Positions 51,001-59,027 of a DNA stretch of 64,000 bases are shown piece by piece. Location: contig JBQCGD010000039.1 in NCBI GenBank assembly GCA_051955985.1, forward strand, positions 1 to 64,000. The letters are read 5' to 3'. A program made the translations under genes and the position numbers. The notes under the pieces are model-generated. The model had not been told where the DNA came from and searched no databases. It saw nothing but the letters and a program-made list of their open reading frames with translations. The stretch is from DATKPA01 sp051955985 (GTDB taxonomy: Bacteria > Planctomycetota > Phycisphaerae > WQYP01). How positions within the stretch are numbered: the first letter of the stretch is position 1; each line of letters starts with the position of its first letter.

Positions 51001-51632
51001 CCCAGTCCGGCCCGCAGTCCTGGGCGGGCGGCGCCACCTTCACCAACAACGGCGGCAGCGCGGCATTCCAATCCAACGCGAAGATCTACGGCCTCACCAT
51101 CACGGCCGGCACTTTCGACGTCACCGGCAGCAAGCTCATCGTCCAGGCCAGCGCCGCCACCAAGGCGGCCACCTTCTCCACGCTCCGGAATTACATCCTC
51201 GCGCACTCGCTCCTTAGCTCCGGAACGCCGGCCCACTACGGGCTTGCGCTCATCGACAACGGGACCCTGGGCGCCGCCACCTTCGGCGGCAACGCGGCGG
51301 ACGCCAACTCCCTCCTCGTTTCGCAGGAACTCCTGGGCGACGCCAACATTGACGGGAAAGTAGATCTCACCGACCTCAGCACCGTGCTCAATCACTTCGG
51401 AGCGGCAACGCCGCACTGGGCCGACGGCAACTTCGATTACGCCGCGACGGTCAACCTGACCGATCTCTCCGACGTGCTCAACAACTTCGGCCTGGTGAAC
51501 CCCAACCCCTCCTCGGGTGTGGGAGCACCGGGCTTGGAAACCGCGATAGCGGTGCCTGAACCCATTTCCCTGTTCGCCATCGCCGGCAGCATCCTCCTGC
51601 TCCACCGGCGGCCCAGGCGGGCGTGGAATTGA
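48024..51632 (+). CDS. Giant secreted beta-helix protein with dockerin-like module and PEP-CTERM (1202 residues)
   Basis: Exported by signal peptide LTRRSSCALSLAVLSALAVR. The body is Gly/Asn/Thr-rich with short strand repeats (GTYNLSGAGNLTVTNEYIGG, NNTATFVLVGGGNATV, NSGLLLATGGTLNVL), as in long parallel beta-helices of adhesins; no catalytic motif is seen. The C-terminus has LGDANIDGKVDLTDLSTVLN and DGNFDYAATVNLTDLSDVLN, then PEP-CTERM VPEPISLFAIAGSILLL and basic tail. GGAGG stands six bases before ATG 48024. A structural or matrix role is likely by inference. Confidence 0.87.
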   Translation: MLTRRSSCALSLAVLSALAVRAYATTWSYTGASGGNWSLNTNWTSGALHQVPAAGDDAILGTSAATNAIFDSSYASALNSMTINASAVTAFTLNQTSAATTLRATSEYLGTTTYGGIYTQSAGNNIATNLYLGVTSGVNSQGTYNLSGAGNLTVTNEYIGGSTSTLLGGNVFNQSGGNNTATFVLVGGGNATVPGLGVYNLSGGNLSVSNSLGIGTYSPGSSMVVSGTGNATIGILQMSPNVGGSGNLTLNSASASINVTSDAFISTGGGGVLTVSNGTMSIGGNLIVSNVVGNAVNLSGGSLSVGTISTSSNPSRFNWTGGTFATGQTLSIDSGGPIGSALAFAAGKNLVVHDHGQVGYTTNGSINLSGGNVTFDSWMDIGSAALTVGSVAVSNGTLSLGGSSFWGNNGIANVTQTGGTINAGVGGTTYLGYGATGTGLVTLNGASAQFNGGTFLVGPTGAGTINVMNGCMTLQALDIYANGTVNLTGGTLSVGTLDTKGTPANLHWTAGTLKITGASGLSITGTGPLGDSYSMNSNQSLVVNSTLNIATDGYLQLYGGVITAAVLNTNGQPGNFYWYSGTLNLTASGLTIDPNGPLGANVYLNANKNLTTSGAINNYGNFSLNGGIVVSASLITNLAQFSNTWGIIGGAGGFNNRGYLQQGAGALSLATTGPLTNSGNMQLAAGYQTILNGSNLTNTGTIALNNGWISGAPTLVNSPGGTISGSGTIGAPLQNSGLLLATGGTLNVLSAFTNNGSIQLADPSATLAGGTITNADILQGAGQVASPVTNNATVQSAGGTLIFTGGFTNSASGTIAVPLGTEVLMQGAGNFPTNAGLISLTGGTFDNGGQVLNNTGAIVGYGTLRTGGLTNNGTFVLTGGTSTVNGNVTNAVGRTLSIKYQPAIFTGNITNSGTIKVTGTTVTYIGAYTGNAYISDPATNIFQSTATVTAGGSMTGGAGDLFNFSGTFTNNGTFNNGGALAVATAVVNTGTFTQSGPQSWAGGATFTNNGGSAAFQSNAKIYGLTITAGTFDVTGSKLIVQASAATKAATFSTLRNYILAHSLLSSGTPAHYGLALIDNGTLGAATFGGNAADANSLLVSQELLGDANIDGKVDLTDLSTVLNHFGAATPHWADGNFDYAATVNLTDLSDVLNNFGLVNPNPSSGVGAPGLETAIAVPEPISLFAIAGSILLLHRRPRRAWN

Positions 51633-51653
51633 TCAAGAAAATGGGGGTGTCTG

Positions 51654-54410
51654 ATGCGTCGATGCATCCGGAACGGACGCTGGCTGTCCAGCGCCACCCT
51701 TGTCAGCGGGATCGCGCTCGCGGCCGCGCAAGCCTCCGGCGCGACCGTGACGCTTTCCTGGACCGGCACCGTTTCGACCGCCTGGAACGACGGGCGAAAC
51801 TGGGGCCAAGGCTCCGCCGCCGTCTATCCGAACAACGGCATCGGCGGCAACCTGTACAACGCCTTCATCGGCGCCCCGGCCCCGGCGAACCTGAGCATTC
51901 CCTCCGGCGTCGGCATCACCATCGAAGCGCTCACCACCGGCGCCTCCGGCGTGCTCAACATCTCCCAGGGCGATGTCCTCAAACTCAACGGCACCCTCAC
52001 CAACGACGGCGCCATCTCCCTCCTCACCGGCTCCATCTCCTTCCTCGCCAACAACGCCCTCACCGGTGCCGGCGCCCTTACCCTCCACGGCACCACCGAC
52101 ATCACCGGCAACCTCACGCAGGCTTCCAACCACACCATCAACGGCACCGGCTCTATCAACGCCGGCCTCACCAACGACGGCACCGTCAACGCCAACGTCG
52201 CCGGCCAGATCCTCTTCGTCTACCACAACATGACCAACCACCACTTAATGGAAGCCACGACCGGCGGAAATCTCACCATTGCCTCGGCCACCATCACCCA
52301 GTCCGACACCGGCCAGATCTACGCCGATTCCAACAGCACCGTCTCGCTCAACATCGCCCGCGTCGTCGGCGGAATCCTCGACACCGCCCCCACCGGCGTC
52401 ATCAACTGCGTCAACGTCTCCGGCAGGACCACCCTCACCGATGTCACCAACAACGGCATCCTCAACGTCGTGCGCAACGTCGCCGTCAATGTCGCCGGCG
52501 CCTCGCTGGTCAACAACGGGCTCATCACCGTCAACAGCGACCGCTTCAATTTCGCGGACGTCTCGTTCCTCTCATTCGCGGCGAACGTCACGCTCTCCGG
52601 CACCGGCACTGTGCGGCTTAAGGGCGGCGGCTCCGTCAGCGATGGCCCCATCACCCAGGCCGCCAATCACACCATCGAGGGATGGGGAACCTTCAGCCCC
52701 ACCATCGGCACCACCAACACCAACAACGGCACCGTGAACGCCAACGTCGCCAACCAGACGCTGCTCGTCTCCTACATCGACAACAATCACCTCCTCGAAG
52801 CCACCAACGGCGGAAACCTGCTTATCTTCGGCGACATCCATCAATCCGCGACCGGCCAGCTTTTTGCCGGCGACACCAGCACCGTCACCCTCTACAACCC
52901 CTCCGTGACCGGCGGCACGCTCAACGCCTCCGGCAACGGCACGTTCCAGGCCAATTACGGCACCACCCTCCTCACCAACCTCACCAACAACGCCCCCGTG
53001 TATGTCACCGATGGGCTCGACCTTGCCGGCACGCAGTTCACCAACAACAGCCTGCTCGCGTATCTCCCCGGCGGCGTCGGCCACATCACCGCCGGCACGC
53101 TGACCAACAGCGGCACCATTGCCGTTTCCAGCGATTCCATGCATTTCAACCAGGCGCTCTCCTTCGGCGCCAATTGCCTCCTCACCGGCTCCGGCAGCCT
53201 CACGCTGTCGGATGACGGATCCAGCGCCTCGTCCATTTCCACCGAGTTCGGCGTCACCCTCACGCAGGACACGCTGCACACCCTCGCAGGCTCCGGCCAG
53301 TTCACCGGCAACCTGACGAACAACGGCACGCTGAACGCCAACGTCGCAGGCCGAACGCTTTATCTCGCCGGCGCCGTGACCAACAACGGCCTCGCCCGCG
53401 CCTCCAACGGCGGCACGCTGCAATTTGATCCTGGCACGCTCACAAACGCCGCCGGCGCGACGCTTACCGGCGGCAACTTCGAAGTTGACGCCGGCTCCAC
53501 GCTCTCCATTCCCGTCGCCCTCCAGACCAACGCTGCCAATGTCACGCTCGACGGCGCGGACGCCAGCTTCCCCGCCCTCAACTCCCTCACCACCAACGCC
53601 GGCCGCCTCGTGCTGCGCAACGGCGCGACCTTCTCTCCCGATGCGGCCGTCGACAACAGCGGCACGATCCTCGTCGGTTCCGGCGCTTCGCTCTCCACGC
53701 CCCAATTGACGCTGAACGCGGGGCTTCTCGCAGGCGACGGAACGGTGTCCGCGCCCGTCGTGGCCGGCGGCCCACACACGGTGAGCGTCGGCCTCCCCGG
53801 CACGAATTCCCCCGCGTCCCTCGCCCTCGCTTCCCTGTCCACCAACGCCAACACCACGTTGGAGTTTGACCTGACCGCCCCCGCCACCGGCCCCGCCTCC
53901 AGCGTCAACGACACCCTCGTGATCGCCGGCAACCTGGCCCTGAACGGCGGCACACTCCAGCTCGCCTCCGCCCCCGCCGGCGCCGCGTCGCTCGGTTACT
54001 ACAAAATTATCCAGTACGGCACGCTTTCCGGCGCTCCCTCCAGCCTCGTGCTCCCCGCCGGCGCCGACCACATCCTCTTCACCCTCGACACCCACCGCGA
54101 TCCCGGCTTCATCGACCTGCACAAAGGCTTCATCGGCGACGCCAACGACGATGGCAAAGTCGACCTCACCGACCTCTCGGTCGTCCTCAACCACTTCGGC
54201 GAGGCCACCAGCCGTTGGACCGACGGCAACTTCGACGGCGCCGCCACCGTCAACCTCACCGATCTCTCCTATGTCCTCAACAATTTCGGCCTCAGCGCCG
54301 GCATCAGCGGCACGGTTTCGCCAACCACGTCCGCCATCCCCGAACCCGCCACCCTCGCCCTCTTCGCGCCCCTCGTGTGGAGCACCGCGCTCACACGGCG
54401 AAGACGTTAA
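51654..54410 (+). CDS. Giant secreted beta-helix protein with dockerin-like module and PEP-CTERM (918 residues)
   Basis: Starts MRRCIRNGRWLSSATLVSGI with a signal peptide, then ATVTLSWTGTVSTAWNDGRN, a W-x-G type beginning shared with the preceding gene. The long body has TNNGTVNANVAGQ-like Asn/Thr-rich repeats (NGTLTNDGAISLLTGSI, NTNNGTVNANVANQTLLV, LTNNGTLNANVAGRTLYL), spaced about 100-200 residues, consistent with a stacked beta-helix. The C-terminus has IGDANDDGKVDLTDLSVVLN plus DGNFDGAATVNLTDLSYVLN and PEP-CTERM IPEPATLALFAPLVW. It lies 21 bases after the previous gene, so they are probably co-transcribed. Confidence 0.87.
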   Translation: MRRCIRNGRWLSSATLVSGIALAAAQASGATVTLSWTGTVSTAWNDGRNWGQGSAAVYPNNGIGGNLYNAFIGAPAPANLSIPSGVGITIEALTTGASGVLNISQGDVLKLNGTLTNDGAISLLTGSISFLANNALTGAGALTLHGTTDITGNLTQASNHTINGTGSINAGLTNDGTVNANVAGQILFVYHNMTNHHLMEATTGGNLTIASATITQSDTGQIYADSNSTVSLNIARVVGGILDTAPTGVINCVNVSGRTTLTDVTNNGILNVVRNVAVNVAGASLVNNGLITVNSDRFNFADVSFLSFAANVTLSGTGTVRLKGGGSVSDGPITQAANHTIEGWGTFSPTIGTTNTNNGTVNANVANQTLLVSYIDNNHLLEATNGGNLLIFGDIHQSATGQLFAGDTSTVTLYNPSVTGGTLNASGNGTFQANYGTTLLTNLTNNAPVYVTDGLDLAGTQFTNNSLLAYLPGGVGHITAGTLTNSGTIAVSSDSMHFNQALSFGANCLLTGSGSLTLSDDGSSASSISTEFGVTLTQDTLHTLAGSGQFTGNLTNNGTLNANVAGRTLYLAGAVTNNGLARASNGGTLQFDPGTLTNAAGATLTGGNFEVDAGSTLSIPVALQTNAANVTLDGADASFPALNSLTTNAGRLVLRNGATFSPDAAVDNSGTILVGSGASLSTPQLTLNAGLLAGDGTVSAPVVAGGPHTVSVGLPGTNSPASLALASLSTNANTTLEFDLTAPATGPASSVNDTLVIAGNLALNGGTLQLASAPAGAASLGYYKIIQYGTLSGAPSSLVLPAGADHILFTLDTHRDPGFIDLHKGFIGDANDDGKVDLTDLSVVLNHFGEATSRWTDGNFDGAATVNLTDLSYVLNNFGLSAGISGTVSPTTSAIPEPATLALFAPLVWSTALTRRRR

Positions 54411-54446
54411 CAGGTCCAATGCGAAAAACGCCGCAACCGCGCCCCA

Positions 54447-55889
54447 TCACAAACGACGCCGCCGCCGCCGCAACAACCCGATCACCCCCGCCGCCATCAC
54501 CCCCAGCGTCCCCGGCTCCGGCACCAGTTGAAACACCACCCCCGTCGTCCCGCGCGGCCCCAGGTTCGTCGACGCCATCACAAAAATCTCCCCGTTCGCA
54601 TCCTCCCCGAAGCCCTTCAGCCACAACCCCAGCGGCGCATCCATGTTGAACTCGTTGATCACCCCCGTCGACAGGTCCGCATAAAACAGCCGGCCGTTCC
54701 CCGGGGCGTTGAATGGCCCGTTGCTGAAATCGCCGAAAATGTACATCCCATCCAACTGCGGCAGCAGCGACCCGTGATACACAAAGCCGCCGTTGATCGC
54801 CGTCCCCGAGTTGTGGTCATACTCCATGATCGGATCGGTCAGCCCCGCCGGCGACCCCGGGCTGTTCACCGGGTTGTCCAGCCCCGTGCTCTTGTCGAAC
54901 AAAAACGTCCCCTCCTTCACCCCCCACCCGTAATTCGCCCCCTTCGTGATCACGTTCACCTCCTCCACCTCGTTCTGCCCGACATCCCCCTCGATCAACT
55001 TCCCGCTCGCCGGATCAAAGCTGAACTTGTACGGATTGCGCAGCCCGTACGCATAAATTTCCGGCGCCGCCCCCGTCGTGTTCACAAATGGATTGTCCGC
55101 CGGAATCCCGTACTTCCCGTTCGCACTGTTGTTCCCGTGCGGATCGATGCGCAGCATCTTCCCCATGATCACCGACAGCGACTGCGCATTGCCCGTCCCC
55201 GCGATGTGCCCGCTCCCCACATCGTTGGCGTTCCCGCCGTCGCCGAGCGCCCAGTACAGCATCCCGTCCGGCCCAAACGCGATCGTCCCCCCGTTATGAT
55301 TCAACGCCGGATGATCCTCCCGGATCAAGTCCACGCGCGACGCCATGTCCACCGCCCCCGCATTGTTCACCTTCCACGACGAAACCACGTTCTGGTGATC
55401 GATCGGCAAGGTCAGCGTCCCCGGCGCCGGCCCGAAATCCGCCGTCGCCGTCCCCGCCGCCTCGCTCTGGTACGTGTAAAACATGTGGAATCCCGGGCTC
55501 GCCGGATTGTTGAACCCCGGATCGAACGCCAGGCTCAACAACCCGCGCTCGTCGTATCCCGGCTGCAACGGCACCGCGTTCTCCAGGCCCGTCAAATCCA
55601 AGAACGGCGTCGCCTGCATCACGCCGTTGTGCATCACATCCACCTTCCCCGCCTGGTCCACCACGAACAGGTCGCTCGTGTCCCCCGGCTGCGTCACCCC
55701 CGATACCGGCGCTACCAGCCCCGTCGCCATCGTCTGCAGCGACACGTGAATCGCCCCCGGATGAATCGCCCCCGGCAGCAGATCCTGCCCCGCGCCATCG
55801 GCAAGCCCCGGCATCGCGCCGGCCACCCCTGCGAAAATCACGTACGCCGCCCACGGCCGCTCGCCGCGGGCCCTGTCTTTCCTGCTCAT
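54447..55889 (-). CDS. PQQ-type glucose/sorbosone dehydrogenase with PEP-CTERM anchor
   Basis: A 480-residue exported beta-propeller oxidoreductase. GSDH features are ALNHNGGTIAFGPDGMLYWA, LGDGGNANDVGSGH, GKMLRIDP, YAYGLRNPYKFSFDP and GDVGQNEVEEVNVI. The His/Arg residues of the PQQ pocket are in these blocks. The C-terminus is a PEP-CTERM signal (VPEPGTLGVMAAGVIGLL plus Arg tail), so it is placed at the surface. It is distinct from the other propeller enzyme at 14858, which lacks the anchor. It converges with the surface-protein gene at 54410 and is divergent from gmhA. Confidence 0.9.
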   Translation of the reverse strand: MSRKDRARGERPWAAYVIFAGVAGAMPGLADGAGQDLLPGAIHPGAIHVSLQTMATGLVAPVSGVTQPGDTSDLFVVDQAGKVDVMHNGVMQATPFLDLTGLENAVPLQPGYDERGLLSLAFDPGFNNPASPGFHMFYTYQSEAAGTATADFGPAPGTLTLPIDHQNVVSSWKVNNAGAVDMASRVDLIREDHPALNHNGGTIAFGPDGMLYWALGDGGNANDVGSGHIAGTGNAQSLSVIMGKMLRIDPHGNNSANGKYGIPADNPFVNTTGAAPEIYAYGLRNPYKFSFDPASGKLIEGDVGQNEVEEVNVITKGANYGWGVKEGTFLFDKSTGLDNPVNSPGSPAGLTDPIMEYDHNSGTAINGGFVYHGSLLPQLDGMYIFGDFSNGPFNAPGNGRLFYADLSTGVINEFNMDAPLGLWLKGFGEDANGEIFVMASTNLGPRGTTGVVFQLVPEPGTLGVMAAGVIGLLRRRRRRL

Positions 55890-56006
55890 GACACGCTCCC
55901 ACGAATTGTTGAAATGAACAATCTGCGCCCACGCGCCTTTCAGGTGCCCGAACCTCGCCCATCTATTCGCGCAGAATTCCCAAAAACTTCCCCCCTTCCA
56001 TTCCGC

Positions 56007-56117
56007 GGGTGCATAAACGTTTTGGGGAACAAGCCCACCCCTTCCAGGGGGTGGGGATTATGTATTCTCCCAAGGGCGGGGCGCGCGCCGCCTTTTCCCC
56101 AAAACGTTTATGCACCC
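56007..56117. repeat. Perfect 23-bp inverted repeat enclosing a second hairpin
   Basis: Arms 56007-56029 (GGGTGCATAAACGTTTTGGG then GAA) and 56095-56117 are exact reverse complements, 65 bases apart. The spacer contains a further 8-bp stem CCCACCCC/GGGGTGGG. It lies in the 55890-56186 gap between divergent genes. It could be a small non-autonomous element, a regulatory RNA or a paired operator. Confidence 0.85.
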
Positions 56118-56186
56118 CACCCCGCCCAGTTGCGTCCACTCCCCCTCACCCCCACAATGCTCCAACCACACGCAAGGAGGCTCCGA

Positions 56187-56786
56187 GTGAATCGCAAATC
56201 CCCCACCCGCCGCAACACCTTCTCCGAAGAATCCATCGGCAACTACATCGCCCAGTCCGCTTCCATCATCTTCGACATGGAAAACCAGATCGACACCCTC
56301 CACAAAATCATCTCACTCACCCTCGCCACCCTCAAACGCGGCAACAAGCTCCTCACCTGCGGCAACGGCGGCTCCGCCGCAGAAGCCATGCACCTCGCCG
56401 AGGAACTCACCGGCAAATACAACAAGCCCCGCAAGGCCCTCCCCGCCATCTGCCTCTGCTCCGACGCCTCCGCCATGACCTGCATCGCCAACGACTGGGA
56501 CTTCACCTACGTCTTCTCCCGCCAGGTCGAAGCCTACGCCCAGAAAAATGACCTCCTCCTCATGTTCACCACCTCCGGAAACTCCACCAACTGCATCCGC
56601 GCCGCCCACGCCATGAAAAAGGCCGGCGGAAAAATCGTCGGCCTCCTCGGCAAGGGCGGCGGGAAGGCCAAATCCCTCTGCGACCTCGCCCTCGTCATCG
56701 ACTCCAAGCACACCAACCACATCCAGGAAGCCCACCAGGTCGTCCTCCATCTCCTCCTCGAAGCGATCGACGCGGAATTCACCTGA
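56187..56786 (+). CDS. gmhA: SIS-domain phosphosugar isomerase, GmhA-like (sedoheptulose 7-phosphate isomerase)
   Basis: A 199-residue SIS-domain enzyme converting sedoheptulose 7-phosphate to heptose phosphate for heptose-containing glycans (family knowledge). Motifs include TCGNGGSAAEAMHLAEELTG, MFTTSGNSTNCIRAAHAMK and EAHQVVLHLLLEAID. GTG at 56187 is the start because a perfect AAGGAGG lies six bases upstream; the frame is open much further upstream but is non-coding there. Cytoplasmic. Confidence 0.92.
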   Translation: MNRKSPTRRNTFSEESIGNYIAQSASIIFDMENQIDTLHKIISLTLATLKRGNKLLTCGNGGSAAEAMHLAEELTGKYNKPRKALPAICLCSDASAMTCIANDWDFTYVFSRQVEAYAQKNDLLLMFTTSGNSTNCIRAAHAMKKAGGKIVGLLGKGGGKAKSLCDLALVIDSKHTNHIQEAHQVVLHLLLEAIDAEFT

Positions 56787-56918
56787 TTCTCACCTCTTTT
56801 TAATCCCTGCAACCCTCAGACTCCACACACCTGCCTCAGCCCATCCACAGCGACCACATTTCCCATTCCCCGGCCCTCGCTTTGCTCTGCCATTCGACAG
56901 CGTGAAGGAGCGCCCCCC

Positions 56919-58253
56919 ATGGCCGAAGAGTCTGCACCCCAAGAACTCGCCGCCGACAAAATGATCGGCAAACCCCCTCCCACCGACGTCCCCGCCACCA
57001 CCGCCCCCGCCGCGGAAGTCGTCCAGGCCGCACCACAGGCCGTCCGACGCTCCATGCCCATGGCCCTCTCCATCATGCTCGGCATCCTCCTCGCCGCCGT
57101 CGCCGGCATCTTCTTCTACCGCCTCACCTGGTTTATCCTCATCCTCTACCTCAGTTTCATCGTCGCCACCATCCTCGAAGCCCCCGTCGAGTGGCTCAAA
57201 AAAATCCACATCCGCCGCAGCCTCGCCTCCGTCATCATCATGGTCGGCGGACTCATCCTCCTCGGAATCCTCCTCTACGCCCTCGGCAACGCCATCTACG
57301 GCCAGGTCTCCTCCCTTTCCACCAACCTCGAAGCCGCCCCCAAACACATCAACGACTGGGTCCACCATTTCGCCGACAAACACCCCGGCATCGGCTCCCG
57401 CCTCAAGGAATTCGACATCAATAACGCCCTCGCCGGGCTCGCCCCCTCCGTCACCGCCGTCCTCTCCAACGCCATGAACGGCGTCGAAACCATCACCTGG
57501 CTCGTCGTTATGTTCTTCCTCGTCCTCTATATGCTCCTCGACGGCGCGGATCACCTTAAAACCATCCGCACCCTCCTCCCCCGCCATGCCCGCCTCGACG
57601 CCACACGCCTCTTCAACGACATCGCCCGCGCCCACCGCGGATGGGCCCTCGCCTCCATCTGCAACGTCGCCTCCTCCTCCATCCTCTCCGGCACCGGCCT
57701 CTTCCTCCTCGGCATCCCCGGCGCCTACGTCCTCGGCTTCTTCGCCGGACTTGGCGAACTCATCCCCAACATCGGACCCCTCATCTGCGCCGCCCCCGCG
57801 CTCCTCTTCGTCCTCCTCGCAGAAACCGACAAATTCATCTACGTCGCCGGTATGTTCATCGTCGTCTGGACCATCCAGGGATACACCATCACCCCCATGA
57901 TGATGAAGTTCTCCGTCGAGCTCCCCGTCCTCGTCACCATCATCGCCGTCCTCGTCTTCGGCACCCTCTTCGGTTTCCTCGGCATCTTCGTCTCCATCCC
58001 CCTCGTCGCCGACATGGTCGTCCTCTGGCACTTCTACGCCGCACGCCGCGAAAAGGACACCTTCGACTACGACTCCGTCAACGCCTGCCCCGAGGACCGC
58101 CGCGCGCCCATGTCCCCCGACAACACCCCCCCATCGCGCCTCCGCAAACTCTTCCGACGCGACCAACGCACCAACCCTCCGGAAACCGCCCCCTCCGGCG
58201 CAGAATCCGGCCTCGCCCGCCTCGAAAAAGCCGAAGACCGCGCCACCCGCTAA
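56919..58253 (+). CDS. AI-2E family (PerM-like) transporter
   Basis: A 444-residue membrane protein with about eight helices. The family core is visible: FYRLTWFILILYLSFIVATI, LASICNVASSSILSGTGLFL, FFAGLGELIPNIGPLICAAP and VWTIQGYTITPMMMKFSVEL. Members export small molecules or act as sodium/proton antiporters; the real substrate here is unknown. Ala/Pro-rich cytoplasmic N-terminus of 45 residues and a charged C-terminal tail. AAGGAG precedes ATG 56919. The stop codon is directly joined to a REP-like hairpin. Confidence 0.93.
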   Translation: MAEESAPQELAADKMIGKPPPTDVPATTAPAAEVVQAAPQAVRRSMPMALSIMLGILLAAVAGIFFYRLTWFILILYLSFIVATILEAPVEWLKKIHIRRSLASVIIMVGGLILLGILLYALGNAIYGQVSSLSTNLEAAPKHINDWVHHFADKHPGIGSRLKEFDINNALAGLAPSVTAVLSNAMNGVETITWLVVMFFLVLYMLLDGADHLKTIRTLLPRHARLDATRLFNDIARAHRGWALASICNVASSSILSGTGLFLLGIPGAYVLGFFAGLGELIPNIGPLICAAPALLFVLLAETDKFIYVAGMFIVVWTIQGYTITPMMMKFSVELPVLVTIIAVLVFGTLFGFLGIFVSIPLVADMVVLWHFYAARREKDTFDYDSVNACPEDRRAPMSPDNTPPSRLRKLFRRDQRTNPPETAPSGAESGLARLEKAEDRATR

Positions 58254-58258
58254 AAGTG

Positions 58259-58279
58259 GGCCGACGCCCCCCGTCGGCC
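58259..58279 (+). terminator. REP-like hairpin abutting the AI-2E gene stop codon
   Basis: GGCCGACG (58259-58266), CCCCC, CGTCGGCC (58272-58279): perfect 8-bp stem starting six bases after the TAA. It is nearly the same sequence and stop-codon context as the element at 26248-26278. Confidence 0.65.
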
Positions 58280-58319
58280 ATTCCCTTCGCGCGCAGGCGC
58301 CAACCCCCGCAAAAATCCC

Positions 58320-58347
58320 TACCAATGACCAATTGCTGTTTACCATT
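58320..58347. repeat. Heptamer tandem repeat, TACCAAT family, 4 copies
   Basis: TACCAAT, GACCAAT, TGCTGTT, TACCATT; related to 420-454. It overlaps the -35 of the following promoter. Confidence 0.6.
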
Positions 58348-58363
58348 CCCCCGCCGCTATAAT
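58334..58363 (+). promoter_or_regulatory. Promoter for the CbiX-like gene
   Basis: TTGCTG (58334-58339), 18-base spacer, perfect TATAAT (58358-58363), 32 bases before ATG 58395, with GGAG between. Confidence 0.55.
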
Positions 58364-58394
58364 CCCCCGCACTCATTTTCCGGAGCCCCCACAC

Positions 58395-58856
58395 ATGCTG
58401 CACCACCCCTCCGAAATCGTCGGCCTCGTCATAGTTGACCACGGCTCCAAAAAAGCCGCCGCCAACGACATGCTCCTCGATGTCGCCGCCATGTTCAAAC
58501 GCGTCACCGGCACCCCGATCGTCGAGCCCGCCCACATGGAGCTCGCCGAACCCTCCATCGCCCAGGCCTTCGACAAATGCGTCGCACAGGGTGCCACCCT
58601 CGTCGTCGTCCACCCCTACTTCCTCTCGCCCGGCCGCCACTCCACCACCGACATCCCCACCCTCACCGCCCAGGCCGCCGCCAAACATCCCGGCGTCAAA
58701 TTCCACGTCACCCAGCCCCTCGGCCTCGACGAACGCATCGCCCACATCATGTCCCAGCGCATCAGCCACTGCCTCCAGCACAACTTCACCTGCGACTACT
58801 GCCGCGCCACCGGCTGCTGCAACGGCACCCTCCTCGAACCCGCCACCGCCAAATAA
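58395..58856 (+). CDS. CbiX/SirB-type sirohydrochlorin chelatase-like protein with Cys-rich tail
   Basis: A 153-residue single-domain class II chelatase, which would insert cobalt, nickel or iron into sirohydrochlorin or a related tetrapyrrole. Key features are GLVIVDHGSKKAAAN with the metal-binding His, and VVVHPYFLSPGRHSTTDIP with the second His. The C-terminus adds SHCLQHNFTCDYCRATGCC, five Cys within about 17 residues, suggesting a bound Fe-S cluster or metal store. Single gene behind a good promoter. Cytoplasmic. Confidence 0.85.
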   Translation: MLHHPSEIVGLVIVDHGSKKAAANDMLLDVAAMFKRVTGTPIVEPAHMELAEPSIAQAFDKCVAQGATLVVVHPYFLSPGRHSTTDIPTLTAQAAAKHPGVKFHVTQPLGLDERIAHIMSQRISHCLQHNFTCDYCRATGCCNGTLLEPATAK

Positions 58857-58933
58857 CCCGCACACCAAATCGAACCACCCTGCGTGCCCCCACCGCCATC
58901 TCCCCATCGCCCCCCACCGGCTCGCTCATCCCT

Positions 58934-58957
58934 ACTTAACCACTTAACCACTTAACT
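58934..58957. repeat. Octamer tandem repeat ACTTAACC, 3 copies
   Basis: ACTTAACC, ACTTAACC, ACTTAACT; same family as the arrays in the nuoK-nuoL gap (37293-37389). Confidence 0.75.
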
Positions 58958-59027
58958 TTTTACCGCCCGCCCCCTCTTCCCTAATCCCCTCCCCGGATTC
59001 ACCCGATAACGTATTTAGACTTTCCGA

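Noticed and set aside
54528..56186. Upstream open frame in phase with gmhA
   Set aside because: It is antisense to the sugar dehydrogenase with Arg/Pro/His-rich content; a GTG with perfect Shine-Dalgarno at 56187 starts the real gene.
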